DNA from: an uncultured Schlesneria sp.
Lineage (GTDB): Bacteria > Planctomycetota > Planctomycetia > Planctomycetales > Planctomycetaceae
Reading direction: 5' to 3'
Assembly: GCA_903871875.1 (NCBI GenBank)
Contig: CAIQIR010000058.1
Location: forward strand, 178,148 to 242,147
DNA: 64,000 nt
How positions within the stretch are numbered: position 1 is the stretch's first letter; every line of letters begins with the position of its first letter. Shown here in pieces: positions 35,916 through 44,590 of the stretch. Position numbers and translations under genes: made by a program. Under the pieces are notes generated by a model that was given only the letters and a program-made list of their open reading frames with translations, did not search any database and was not told where the DNA came from.

Positions 35916-38399
35916 ATGTTCCGAAAACCGTTGCTTGTGGCCTGGATGATCTGTGCGGTGATCGCGGCGGGGGGCCCGGTCGGGGCTCAATCGAAGTCGG
36001 CCAAATCGGCGAAGCCAGCCAAGCCGGCCAAGACGACGACTCGCGCAACTCCGACGAAAGAGATCGGGATGACGCTGGGCCGCGTGGCCTCAGAGAAATC
36101 CCTGTTCTTTCTGGCCAGTAACGGCTGGAAAAAGCCCGACGCGAAAAGCACCAACAAAACCGAACAGCTGTGGGCCGAACAATCGGTTCAGGACTTTATG
36201 CAGCAACTGAATGACGAGATCAAACGCACGATCGAAAGTCGGGTACAAGGGGACGAAACGGCATCGCTGCTGGCGTCGACGATTCCGGTCTTTCTGGGCG
36301 CCGCAATGCAGCATCCGCTGGCCGTGTCGCTGATCAGCTTTACGACCACGGACGCCCCCGAGATCAATTTCGCCGCCGTGATCGATACCGAAGGGGACGA
36401 AGCGTCGGTTCGCGAATCGTTCGAGAAACTGATTCAGGCGGTGCCGGCCGACGGCCCGAACTCGTTGACTGAAGAAACGATCGAAGGGGCCAAGTTCTAT
36501 CGTCCCGACACCCCTGGCCCCGTGGCCGCGCCTCAGTTCGGGATGTTTAAGTCGTATCTGATCGTCACGATGGGACCCCAGACCACGGCCGAAACGATCA
36601 AGAAACTGACCGGTTCCGACGCCGCACCCGCCTGGTTGAGCGGAACGCTGGCGGATCTGAAAGTCGATCGTCCCACGCTGGCGTGGCATGTGAATATGGA
36701 AGCGATTTGGGAAACGGTCGATTCGAAGATTGAAGATCCGACGGCGCGTGCGATCCTGGACGCAACGGGACTGTTTGACTTGCGGCGGATTGCCTCGGTG
36801 ACGGGGTTGGATGCGGTGGGGACCGTCGATCAGTGCGTGATCGAAACCAAGGGAGCGCCCCGCGGATTGCTGGCGCTATTGCCCCAAGAACCGCTGACGG
36901 CCAGCGACTTGAAAGTGATTCCCGCCAATCCGGCTCAAGCGCATCTGATCCGTTTCGATCTGGAAAAACTGGTGGACGACGTGCTGAAAATGGCGGATCA
37001 GGTGAATCCGATGCCTCGCCAGCAGTACGAACAGATGACCAGTCAAATCGAGCCGGTGCTGGGATTTTCGATCAATGACGATCTGCTGAAAGCATTTGGC
37101 AACCTCTGGAGCATGTATGTGTCGGGTACCGAGGCGGGCGGCGGCTTTATCCCGGGACTGGTCATCACGGCCAGCCTGCGCGATCAGGCGAAGTTGACCA
37201 AAGTTCAAGAAATGCTGGTCATTCGCGCGCAGGGTTTTCTGGAGCAACTGGGGCCCCAGGCTCCGGTGACCTTAAGTGAATTCACGGGTCGCGGCGTGAA
37301 GGGTTATCGAGTTCAAATCAATAATCTACCGCTGCCGCTGTCACCGTCGTGGGCGATCACCAAGGATCAATTTGTGTTCGGCCTGTCGCCGCAACTGGTG
37401 ACGGCACATCTGGCGGCCGCCAACGCGAAGACGTCACTAGCCGACAACGAAGCAGTCAAAGCGGCCTTGAAGCGTGACCCGAAATGCGTGCTGCTTTCGT
37501 ATCGCGATCCCAAGCCCGAGGTTCAAGGCCTGTTTACGATGATCAACATGTTCTCGCCGATGGTGCTGGGCCAGCTGCGGCAACAGGGGGTCGAATTCAA
37601 CTTGCCGCCGCTGCCGCTGTATTCGGATCTCGAACCGTATCTGACACCATCAGTGATGACGTTTGGGCCGACTTCCAACGGCTGGCGCAGTGAAAATCAT
37701 GGCGTGGTGCCAACCCTGGCCTCGGCCAGTCCGGCGACGGCTGCGGTGTTGGCCGCGCTGTTATTGCCAGCTGTGCAGCAGGCCCGTGAGGCGGCTCGCC
37801 GGACGCAAGCGAAAAACAATCTCAAGCAGATTGGTCTGGCCATGCACAACTATCACGATACTTACGGACGATTTCCGGAACGGGTGGTGCAGGACAAGAA
37901 AGGGGAACCGGGACTCAGCTGGCGGGTCAAACTACTTCCGTTCATGGATGAGGGCAATCTTTATAACCAATTTCATCTCGATGAACCGTGGGACAGCGAA
38001 CACAACAAAGAACTGATCAGCAAGATGCCACTATTCTATTCTTCACCGGGCAGTACCGACTTACCAACGGAAGGCAAGACACGGTACGTGGTCCTGGTCG
38101 GCGACGGGTTTCTGTTCGACGGTGACGAAGGCCCCGCCATCGGGGATGTCACCGATGGCACCAGCAACACGATCATGGTCGTGGAAGCGAACCCGGACAG
38201 TGCCGTGATCTGGACGCAGCCGGACGACCTGGAGATCGACCTGGAAGACATCCTCGCCGGCCTGGAAGGATCCCGCGTTGGCGGGTTCCACGCCCTGCTT
38301 TGCGATGGGTCGGTGCGATTTATCTCACAAAATATCGATCCCGACACCTTGCTGGCGCTGTTTACCAAGGCGGGCGGCGAGGCGCTGGGCGGCTTCTGA
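35916..38399 (+). CDS. DUF1559 protein with large N-terminal DUF3352-like region
   Basis: 827 residues; GGAGAG precedes the ATG and a signal peptide covers about 1-24. After a Lys/Ala/Pro-rich linker, residues 50-600 form a large region of alternating helices and strands ([35 protein letters not shown]) reminiscent of DUF3352-type proteins. From about 605 the sequence switches to DUF1559: [39 protein letters not shown], and [13 protein letters not shown]. In ordinary DUF1559 proteins that helix is at the N-terminus as a prepilin signal; here it is internal and the GFTLIE site is missing. The end has HALLCDGSV, giving H-X4-DG rather than H-X9-DG. Probably anchored in the envelope; function unknown. 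Confidence 0.8.
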   Translation: MFRKPLLVAWMICAVIAAGGPVGAQSKSAKSAKPAKPAKTTTRATPTKEIGMTLGRVASEKSLFFLASNGWKKPDAKSTNKTEQLWAEQSVQDFMQQLNDEIKRTIESRVQGDETASLLASTIPVFLGAAMQHPLAVSLISFTTTDAPEINFAAVIDTEGDEASVRESFEKLIQAVPADGPNSLTEETIEGAKFYRPDTPGPVAAPQFGMFKSYLIVTMGPQTTAETIKKLTGSDAAPAWLSGTLADLKVDRPTLAWHVNMEAIWETVDSKIEDPTARAILDATGLFDLRRIASVTGLDAVGTVDQCVIETKGAPRGLLALLPQEPLTASDLKVIPANPAQAHLIRFDLEKLVDDVLKMADQVNPMPRQQYEQMTSQIEPVLGFSINDDLLKAFGNLWSMYVSGTEAGGGFIPGLVITASLRDQAKLTKVQEMLVIRAQGFLEQLGPQAPVTLSEFTGRGVKGYRVQINNLPLPLSPSWAITKDQFVFGLSPQLVTAHLAAANAKTSLADNEAVKAALKRDPKCVLLSYRDPKPEVQGLFTMINMFSPMVLGQLRQQGVEFNLPPLPLYSDLEPYLTPSVMTFGPTSNGWRSENHGVVPTLASASPATAAVLAALLLPAVQQAREAARRTQAKNNLKQIGLAMHNYHDTYGRFPERVVQDKKGEPGLSWRVKLLPFMDEGNLYNQFHLDEPWDSEHNKELISKMPLFYSSPGSTDLPTEGKTRYVVLVGDGFLFDGDEGPAIGDVTDGTSNTIMVVEANPDSAVIWTQPDDLEIDLEDILAGLEGSRVGGFHALLCDGSVRFISQNIDPDTLLALFTKAGGEALGGF

Positions 38400-38438
38400 C
38401 CGATCGGGCGTTTTGACCAATCGAGTTTTTGACCGGGG

Positions 38439-39200
38439 TTATTTCTTGTCCGTCTTTTTCTTCGGTGTGAATTCTCGATTGTCGTCGGCGGGGGTCAAGG
38501 CGTCCTCCGCTTCTTCGGTGGTCAGCTTGCGGATTTTGATGTCTTTCAAGCCGGCGACCGTTGCATAACAAGAAATGCCGAACGGTCGGGACGGTTCGAC
38601 TTCGCCGCGGATCGAAATCTTGCGGCCCTTCGTCGGCACGCTGACAACCTGTTCGTCGTCGATCCAGGCCATCAGGCCGACTTGGGAAACTCGCAGGCGG
38701 ATCTTGTACCATTCGCCCTGCGTGAATGTTTCATACCGCGCTGTTTCGTTGTTCGCGGCATCCAAGCCTTCGAGGCTCGAAATGCCCACCACGCCGCCGC
38801 CCCAGCCGCCGATGATCAGGCTGCAGGGATCGTCGTTGACTTCGAAGGTCAGGCCACAAAAGAAGTCGCTGCCTTCGATCCGCTGGGCCATCAACGTGAC
38901 TTCGTAATTCATTTTGGGCAGGGGCTCACCGGTCCAGGTGATACCGGTCATGTCGGACCCTTGAGCCAGCACGATCTTGCCCTCTTTGACCGCGACGTCC
39001 CCTTCACCGCCGAATTGTGTCGACTTCCAGTTTTTCAGCGTCTTGCCGTCGAACAAGGATTTCCAGGCCGGTTCTTTGCTGGCGGCTTTTTCGTCGGCGG
39101 TCAGCGGGACCACGCTGGCCGCCACCACGGCCAGGCAAATCGTCAATAACGCTCGTCGATGAACGGTGAAGGCATCCCCAAGCGGGTTCAGTCGCGGCAT
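38439..39200 (-). CDS. DUF1080 (3-keto-disaccharide hydrolase-like) secreted protein
   Basis: 253 residues from ATG 39200 with AGGAG nine bases upstream. A signal peptide (about 1-35, hydrophobic ALLTICLAVVAASVV) is followed by the DUF1080 jelly-roll: WKSLFDGKTLKNWK, then VKEGKIVLAQ, NYEVTLMAQRIEGSDFF, GEWYKIRLRVSQ and DEQVVSVPTKGRKI. Such concanavalin-like domains occur in large numbers in planctomycetes. Some members hydrolyse 3-keto-glycosides; many are of unknown role. The last 20 residues are charged and Lys-rich. No oxidoreductase gene that would make 3-keto sugars is nearby. Confidence 0.82.
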   Translation of the reverse strand: MPRLNPLGDAFTVHRRALLTICLAVVAASVVPLTADEKAASKEPAWKSLFDGKTLKNWKSTQFGGEGDVAVKEGKIVLAQGSDMTGITWTGEPLPKMNYEVTLMAQRIEGSDFFCGLTFEVNDDPCSLIIGGWGGGVVGISSLEGLDAANNETARYETFTQGEWYKIRLRVSQVGLMAWIDDEQVVSVPTKGRKISIRGEVEPSRPFGISCYATVAGLKDIKIRKLTTEEAEDALTPADDNREFTPKKKTDKK

Positions 39201-39331
39201 CGGTCGGATCTCCTGGATCGGTGGGTCGGCAAAGCGGATTCGTACAAGAGCCCGATTATACCGACCCGTGGCGAAAGAGGCAGTTATCCGCCGATTCCGA
39301 TTTGTGTCTGATGTGCGGCGACGGCTCTGGG

Positions 39332-40093
39332 TTACCGTACCTCTTCGCGTTTAAACGGATCTTGTAGTGTGGGATTTGCCGCTGGCCGTGCGCCCCGTCG
39401 GTTGCCAAAAGTGCGCTGCGCGTCGGGATCGGTGAACGAAAAGGCCGATTCGGCCGGCCCCGTGTCGCCGGGGAATCCGAGTCCCGCGGCGTGGTTCAGG
39501 ATCGTCTTGATCCGCAGGTTGACGATGTCGTCTTTCGCCGATTTTCGTTTTTCTAACTGTTCTCGCAACGATTTCACTCGTTCTTCGACGGTCGCCAATT
39601 CCCGTTCACGCTGGTTCAAATCTTGATCGAATTGCTTCAGAACCTGTTGTTTGATCGTTGCGCCGGCCTTCGTTCGCGCGGCTTCATCTTTGGCCTCTTT
39701 CAAGATCTGCAACGCGGCCTGGAAAGCTTCCGCGTCGGCGATTTCCTCGGCAGAAAGCGGCTCTTGAATCACTCGTTGGATTTGGGTCGTTTCTGTCACG
39801 ACTCGTCTTCGCATCGGACCGTCGGGTTCGCGGACCGGAACATTGCTATCCGCCAGATTTTGGGTGAAGAGGTACGAAACAGGTGGTTTGTGTGGCGAAA
39901 CAACGAAGTCCGATTGATTGCGGCGGGCGGGCCTTTGAGATTCGATGGGACCTGGCTCGTCTCTCGACAACTCAAGCGTCGGCGCGTCTTTGCGAGGAAG
40001 GGCGTCATCCGCGTCTTGAGCCCATGCTCTGACGGCCAACAGGGCGAGACACGAGGTACACGTTATGGCGAGAATCGTCTGTGTCCGGTTCAT
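39332..40093 (-). CDS. Secreted coiled-coil protein of the sigma-kinase cassette
   Basis: 253 residues from ATG 40093, whose first bases overlap the stop of the kinase gene (ATGA, 40090-40093), so translation is probably coupled. A signal peptide occupies about 1-25 (ending RAWAQ). Residues 30-110 look disordered, with PSHKPP-type prolines and arginines. Residues 110-200 are strongly helical and charged (EEIADAEAFQAALQILKEA, RERELATVEERVKSLREQL), a coiled coil. The C-terminal 55 residues are Gly/Ala/Pro-rich. No enzyme motif is present. Being last in the sigma-kinase operon, it may be a periplasmic sensor or partner of the kinase's extracytoplasmic part (inference). Confidence 0.68.
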   Translation of the reverse strand: MNRTQTILAITCTSCLALLAVRAWAQDADDALPRKDAPTLELSRDEPGPIESQRPARRNQSDFVVSPHKPPVSYLFTQNLADSNVPVREPDGPMRRRVVTETTQIQRVIQEPLSAEEIADAEAFQAALQILKEAKDEAARTKAGATIKQQVLKQFDQDLNQRERELATVEERVKSLREQLEKRKSAKDDIVNLRIKTILNHAAGLGFPGDTGPAESAFSFTDPDAQRTFGNRRGARPAANPTLQDPFKREEVR

Positions 40094-41706
40094 TCTTTGA
40101 TCCTTTCGAGTGAGGTCGGTTGAGCAGGCTGAGATTTGATCGCGGACGTAGCGCGTCCTTCCAGGCTTTGCAGGGTCGCTTGAAGCGGTCCCAAGGCGCG
40201 ATACCAATCGTCGTCGGACCGGCCGAGTGGTGCTGGAACGCTTTGTGGGTCGATCCAGCGATTTTCAATTTGGCTGATCGCCGCTCGGGTGTGGTTCAGT
40301 TCCTGCATGAAATTGTCGGGAGACAAGGCGGACGGAGTGGCGGCGGTCGACGCGGACGAACCGGGCGGCGAATCGAGTGTCGCTGGACCAGGCGACGCGG
40401 CATCGGCCTCGTTCAGACGGGTGTTCGTGGAGGGAAGCGGTAACGTCCAGCGGGCGAGAGCGATTCCGGCCACCACGCAAATCGCAAGGACGCTCAACTG
40501 GCGTACTGTCTGGGTGACGGACGGTTGCCAGCGCAGCCAACGACGTCGCCACCGTCGCCCGTTCGAGCGTTGTCCGGTTTGCAGTCCGGCCAGGATCGAC
40601 TCGAGACGCTGCTCCAGTTCCTGTGCGTTGCGGAAGCGATCGGCCGGGGCTTTCGCCAGCAGTCGATCAACGACCTCGGCCAGTTCCGCCGGGACATCGG
40701 CATTCACTTCGTCGACCGGTCGATGCGGGTCATGACAAATGCGATGTAAAATCGCCAAGGCATGTTCGGCGCGAAACGGCGGCCGGCCGGTACACATGAA
40801 GTAGATGACGCTGCCCAGGCTGAACAGATCAGAGCGGTGGTCGACCGACTGTCCGCTGGCTTGTTCGGGCGACATGTAATGCGGTGTGCCGGCCACGATG
40901 CCGGTTCGGGTCAGCGTGGCATCGTCGACCGTACGAGCCAGTCCGAAATCGGAAATCAACGTGCGTTCGACGGATTCTTCCATCAGGATATTGGCTGGCT
41001 TCACGTCGCGGTGAACTAACCCCTGCGCGTGCGCCGCGGCCAAACCGGATGCCGCCTGTCTGGCGATGCGGAGAATTTCTTTGGGATCGAGTGGTCCTCG
41101 TTCGTCGACACGGGCCTGCAGCGACTGGCCGGGTACATATTGCATCACCAGAAACGGCATCTCGCCATCAGACTGGACGTCGTAGATGGGGATCACATGT
41201 TCATGGACGACGGCTGCGGCCGATTGCGCTTCGCGGGCAAATCGCCGACGTGCAGCGCCGTTATGAGCCAAATGCGACTTCAGGACTTTGATGGCGACGA
41301 CTCGATGCAGCTCGGTATCGAATCCTTTCAGCACGATCCCCATGCCGCCGGAACCGATCATCCGTTCGACGTCATAACGGCCGATGCGACCAAGCATTTC
41401 GGGATGGCCGGCAGGTGACAGAAAATCGAGCGACACCGGTTCGCATTCCGCGGCCATTTCGTCGCTGCTGCCTGCATCGATCGACACGACGACGGACGAA
41501 CCAACGGCTGCGCGGTAGGGTTCGGTTTCGCCCATTGCGGACAACGTTTCGCGGACTTCGCGGAGCAGATGCTCGTCGCTCGACAAGTCCAGCAAACGCT
41601 GCTGGCAACGGGCACAGCTTTCGACGTGATCCGCGATTCCTCGATATTCGGCGCTGTTTTCGTCGGCCGATAGCAGCAGCTCGAGGCGAGATTCGTTACA
41701 TCGCAT
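40090..41706 (-). CDS. Membrane Ser/Thr kinase with N-terminal anti-sigma-type zinc finger
   Basis: 538 residues from ATG 41706, six bases after GGAGG (an ATG three bases upstream is also possible). Residues 20-45 contain HVESCARCQQRL, an HxxxCxxC motif like the zinc-finger anti-sigma domains. The kinase domain spans about 111-375: glycine loop IGSGGMGIV, Lys140 in VAIK, catalytic HRDVKPAN with Asp234, DFG at 253-255, and MSPEQ. A membrane helix at about 403-420 is followed by about 118 extracytoplasmic residues without a known domain. The gene overlaps the end of the ECF sigma gene by 11 bases. This suggests the kinase, through its finger, holds or phosphorylates the sigma factor in response to an outside signal (inference). 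Confidence 0.9.
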   Translation of the reverse strand: MRCNESRLELLLSADENSAEYRGIADHVESCARCQQRLLDLSSDEHLLREVRETLSAMGETEPYRAAVGSSVVVSIDAGSSDEMAAECEPVSLDFLSPAGHPEMLGRIGRYDVERMIGSGGMGIVLKGFDTELHRVVAIKVLKSHLAHNGAARRRFAREAQSAAAVVHEHVIPIYDVQSDGEMPFLVMQYVPGQSLQARVDERGPLDPKEILRIARQAASGLAAAHAQGLVHRDVKPANILMEESVERTLISDFGLARTVDDATLTRTGIVAGTPHYMSPEQASGQSVDHRSDLFSLGSVIYFMCTGRPPFRAEHALAILHRICHDPHRPVDEVNADVPAELAEVVDRLLAKAPADRFRNAQELEQRLESILAGLQTGQRSNGRRWRRRWLRWQPSVTQTVRQLSVLAICVVAGIALARWTLPLPSTNTRLNEADAASPGPATLDSPPGSSASTAATPSALSPDNFMQELNHTRAAISQIENRWIDPQSVPAPLGRSDDDWYRALGPLQATLQSLEGRATSAIKSQPAQPTSLERIKE

Positions 41707-42301
41707 CATCGTCCTCCCATTTTTTAATTTCGTCGCGCAGTCTCGCCAGGACCCGGCTGCGAGCGATATACACCGCCCCCACCGACAGGCCGACGGCGTG
41801 CGCTGCGTCTTCAACCGATCGCTCTTCCACGGCCGTGATCCAGAAGGCCTGCCAAGTGGCGTCGCGGACGGTCGTCTTGACCCGGTCGGCCGCCCAGCGA
41901 AACAGTTCCTGTCGGTGCGAGCGACGCACGTCATCGCTCGACCAGCTATTGGCGGCCGGTTGCTGATCCAAGAGACCGAGCATCGTGGTCCCGCCGCGTG
42001 CTGCGACTTGTCGGCATCTTTTGGCGGACAAATCGATCAGTTGATTGCGAGCGATCCGAAAGAGCCAGGTACGAAACCGGCCACGATCGGTATCGGGTTG
42101 CCACCGACCCACCGCTCGCGCGACCGACAACAACACGTTCTGCACCAGTTCCCGGGCGTCGGCATCCTGCAGGCCACCGCGTCGAGCGAACCGATACACG
42201 AACGGCTCGTAAATCGAAACGAACTCGCGCCAGGCGTCGGCGTCTGCCGCGGAAGGCAACCGCAAGATTAGACTGGCTCGTGTTTCAGGAATATGAGGCA
42301 T
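41696..42301 (-). CDS. ECF-type sigma factor
   Basis: 201 residues; GGGAGA lies six bases before ATG 42301. Region 2 (about 18-88) shows FVSIYEPFVYRFARRGGLQDADARELVQNVLL in outline and the -10 recognition segment GRFRTWLFRIARNQLIDL. Region 4 (about 130-195) has VEERSVEDAAHAVGLSVGAVYIARSRVLARLRDEI, the helix-turn-helix that reads the -35 box. The start PETRASLILRLP is typical of a planctomycete group of ECF factors that sits next to Ser/Thr kinases. No terminator is seen before the kinase gene, which overlaps its end. Confidence 0.92.
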   Translation of the reverse strand: MPHIPETRASLILRLPSAADADAWREFVSIYEPFVYRFARRGGLQDADARELVQNVLLSVARAVGRWQPDTDRGRFRTWLFRIARNQLIDLSAKRCRQVAARGGTTMLGLLDQQPAANSWSSDDVRRSHRQELFRWAADRVKTTVRDATWQAFWITAVEERSVEDAAHAVGLSVGAVYIARSRVLARLRDEIKKWEDDDAM

Positions 42302-42471
42302 GAAAGTCTCCCAGACCAGATCTGTACACGAACGGGAGTGCGGAATCTTTCACGGATTTCTGGGAAATTCCTCAATCCCGGTCGGCGGCATGCTGGTCTT
42401 GGAAAAAAAGAGCAGGCCGGCCGAGGGGCGCTATTCCCAGAAGACGGCCGATGTGCTTGGTGAGTGGACAG

Positions 42472-42498
42472 AAAAAAAGGTATGCCCAAAAGCATACC
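42472..42498 (-). terminator. Intrinsic terminator after the ABM-domain gene
   Basis: On the minus strand GGTATGC, a six-base loop and GCATACC form a 7-bp stem (42498-42479) followed directly by seven U residues (42478-42472). It lies 33 bases past the stop codon of the ABM gene. This is a standard Rho-independent terminator. Confidence 0.85.
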
Positions 42499-42530
42499 CT
42501 GATCGCCGTGTTTCATTTCCCTCGAACGGG

Positions 42531-42815
42531 TTAATGCTTGTAGATCTTGTGCTGTGGGCGGCCGGACAGGATTTGTTCCTTGCCCCAGGTGGTCACAGCG
42601 CGGAAGGCTTCACTGCGGATGAATTCCTGGAACGCCGCTTCATCGGACCATTCGCTGGTGATCAGGTACGAGGCGTCGTCGCTGACATCCTTCCAGAGCG
42701 TCGAACTGGTATGCCCGGCGGCGGCGCGTAAGGCTCCGATCACCGCGCTGAACTTCTGTTCGAAGTCGGCTTGTTTGCCCGGCAACACATGATAGTTCAT
42801 TCCGACTGTAACCAT
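42531..42815 (-). CDS. Antibiotic-biosynthesis-monooxygenase (ABM) domain protein
   Basis: 94 residues forming one ferredoxin-like ABM domain: MNYHVLPGKQADFEQKF, then TSSTLWKDVSDDASYLITSEWSDEAAFQEFI in outline, and a final HKIYKH. Small single-domain members act as homodimers; known activities include quinol oxidation, haem breakdown and roles in polyketide tailoring, but many are of unknown function. The conserved Trp in SEWSDEAAF is the family hallmark. It is a monocistronic unit followed by a clear intrinsic terminator. Confidence 0.85.
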   Translation of the reverse strand: MVTVGMNYHVLPGKQADFEQKFSAVIGALRAAAGHTSSTLWKDVSDDASYLITSEWSDEAAFQEFIRSEAFRAVTTWGKEQILSGRPQHKIYKH

Positions 42816-43014
42816 TTGAAATACGTTCCTTTGGAGAATAGTGAAGACATGATCGCAGGCTACGACTCAAGGAGATGATTTGTTCATCAAGAGGGACGGC
42901 ACGCGCGCCCATCAGGGAAGCTTAACGTACGGATGCCATCGTCACCATTGGCTTGACCATGCAGGAACAGGCTGGAGTGATCCAATGAGGTCGTTTATTT
43001 GCCGGGGAAGTCTT

Positions 43015-43063
43015 GATGAGAGGATTTGAAACACAGAGCGGCTGTGTTTCAAATCCTCTCATC
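43015..43063. repeat. Perfect 22-bp inverted repeat with 5-base loop
   Basis: GATGAGAGGATTTGAAACAC plus AG at 43015-43036 is exactly matched by its reverse complement at 43042-43063, separated by AGCGG. It lies 33 bases beyond the stop of the FGGY kinase gene and about 200 bases upstream of the ABM gene. As RNA it would form a very stable hairpin in either direction. There is no U-tract, so it may act as a 3'-end stabiliser or transcription barrier for the sugar-kinase operon. Confidence 0.8.
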
Positions 43064-43095
43064 TCCCTCTTTCATCCGCGGTTTTCATCTCGGAA

Positions 43096-44574
43096 TCAGT
43101 GGCCGGAATTGACCGGGCGATCGGCTTCGAGCGTGGTGTGGACCAATCGTTTCGCGGCTTCGTCGAGATTGGCGAAAACCTTGGCCCCGACGCTGGCGAC
43201 CAGCGCTGCACCGAAAGCCGCTTCTTCGCGGTGTCGTGTGAAGGTGATCGGCAGGTCAAACGAGGTGGACACGATGTCGGCCAGCAGCGGGTTCTCGCGC
43301 AGGCCGTTCCCTGCCGCGATCAGCGCCGTGGGCAAGTGACCGGTGATCTGGTGGATGGCTTGGAAACCGTGGTGCAACGACCGGCCCATGCCTTCGAGCA
43401 GGGCGCGGGAGAGATGCCGTGCCGTGAAATTCTGGGGCGACAGTCCCGTGATCGAACCGCGAACCGTGGGGTCGAGCCGCGTTCCGGAGAACTGTGGTTC
43501 GCAGCGCAGGCCATCGGCTCCTGCAGGAACGGTGGCGGCCAGTCGACTCATCACTTCATATAGCTTGTTGGCGGAGGCGGACTCAAACAGCGTGTGTCCC
43601 ACGTCCTGGAAGAATTGTTCCAGCACTTGATACGACCAGCCTCCGGACAGGCCGACGTTGGACAACAGATTGCCGCCGCAAGGACAGGGCCTGAGTTCGA
43701 TCGGCAATTGGAAATCAAAACCGTCGGTGTACACAGCGACTTGGGCTCCCGTGCCGACGTTCACGAGGACGCTGTTCCGTCGATCGGCGATGCTGCCCAG
43801 AAAACTGGCTTGATGATCGCCGAGCGGTGCGAAGACGGGGGTTCCCACCGGTAGGCCGGTGGCTTGAGACTGTTCGGCCGTGATGCCACCGATCCCGTGA
43901 TCGGCTTCGTGAACGGTGGGAAACAGCGATCGCGGCAGGCCCAAGGCTTTGATCGCTTCGTCATCCCATTGCCGGGATCGCACGTTGAAGACCCCGCTGC
44001 TGCCGGCGCACGAGGGTTCGGTGATCGGAGGCTGTCCAGTCAGGGCGGTGGCGAAATAGTCCATGATGAACAACGCCCGGGCGTTCGCCGGAAGTTGTTG
44101 ACGTTGCTGCAGCTCGAATAGCGTCATTGCCATGAATCCGGGATGCAGCCAACATCCCGTGCGCTTCCAGGCATCGCCGCCCAGTGCCGTGCGTGCGGCA
44201 GTCAACCAGGTCGACAGTCCATTGGGCATCAGTTCCAGGGCGCGTCGATCTTGCCAGTTGATTAGCGGTGAGACGGGCTGAAGAGTGGTCGCATCGATCA
44301 ATACCATGCCATGCTGCTGGCCAGTGATACTGATCCCTGCCACGTCGCGGACGCGCGAGCCCAGCTGTTGAGACAGACTGGACAGACAGCGTATCGCCGC
44401 GACCAGGATCAGGTCCGCTCGCCATTCGGAATAACCGCGAATACGGTCCTCGGGGCGAGTGACGTTGGCTTCGTTGGCCGCCGTTCCGATGGCCAGGATC
44501 TGACCTGACAAGGTATCAACGGCGACGCTCGTGATCTTGGTTGTACCCAGATCCACACCGACAACAATGGGCAT
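43096..44574 (-). CDS. FGGY-family carbohydrate kinase (sedoheptulokinase / xylulokinase-like)
   Basis: 492 residues from ATG 44574; the frame is open further upstream but the family start GVDLGTTKITSVAVD follows this codon. SITGQQHGMVLID (about 88-100) contains the substrate-binding motif, and LINWQDRRALEL the conserved WQD-R segment. GTGAQVAVY is the phosphate-2 region and AAGNGLRENPLLADI followed by REEAAFGAAL the adenosine and FGGY signature 2 region. GNGLRENPLL is closer to sedoheptulokinase-like enzymes than to classic XylB. The enzyme phosphorylates a sugar with ATP. Gene is 16 bases after the CehA/McbA gene, so cotranscribed. Confidence 0.85.
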   Translation of the reverse strand: MPIVVGVDLGTTKITSVAVDTLSGQILAIGTAANEANVTRPEDRIRGYSEWRADLILVAAIRCLSSLSQQLGSRVRDVAGISITGQQHGMVLIDATTLQPVSPLINWQDRRALELMPNGLSTWLTAARTALGGDAWKRTGCWLHPGFMAMTLFELQQRQQLPANARALFIMDYFATALTGQPPITEPSCAGSSGVFNVRSRQWDDEAIKALGLPRSLFPTVHEADHGIGGITAEQSQATGLPVGTPVFAPLGDHQASFLGSIADRRNSVLVNVGTGAQVAVYTDGFDFQLPIELRPCPCGGNLLSNVGLSGGWSYQVLEQFFQDVGHTLFESASANKLYEVMSRLAATVPAGADGLRCEPQFSGTRLDPTVRGSITGLSPQNFTARHLSRALLEGMGRSLHHGFQAIHQITGHLPTALIAAGNGLRENPLLADIVSTSFDLPITFTRHREEAAFGAALVASVGAKVFANLDEAAKRLVHTTLEADRPVNSGH

Positions 44575-44590
44575 CACAAGGCTTCCTGGT

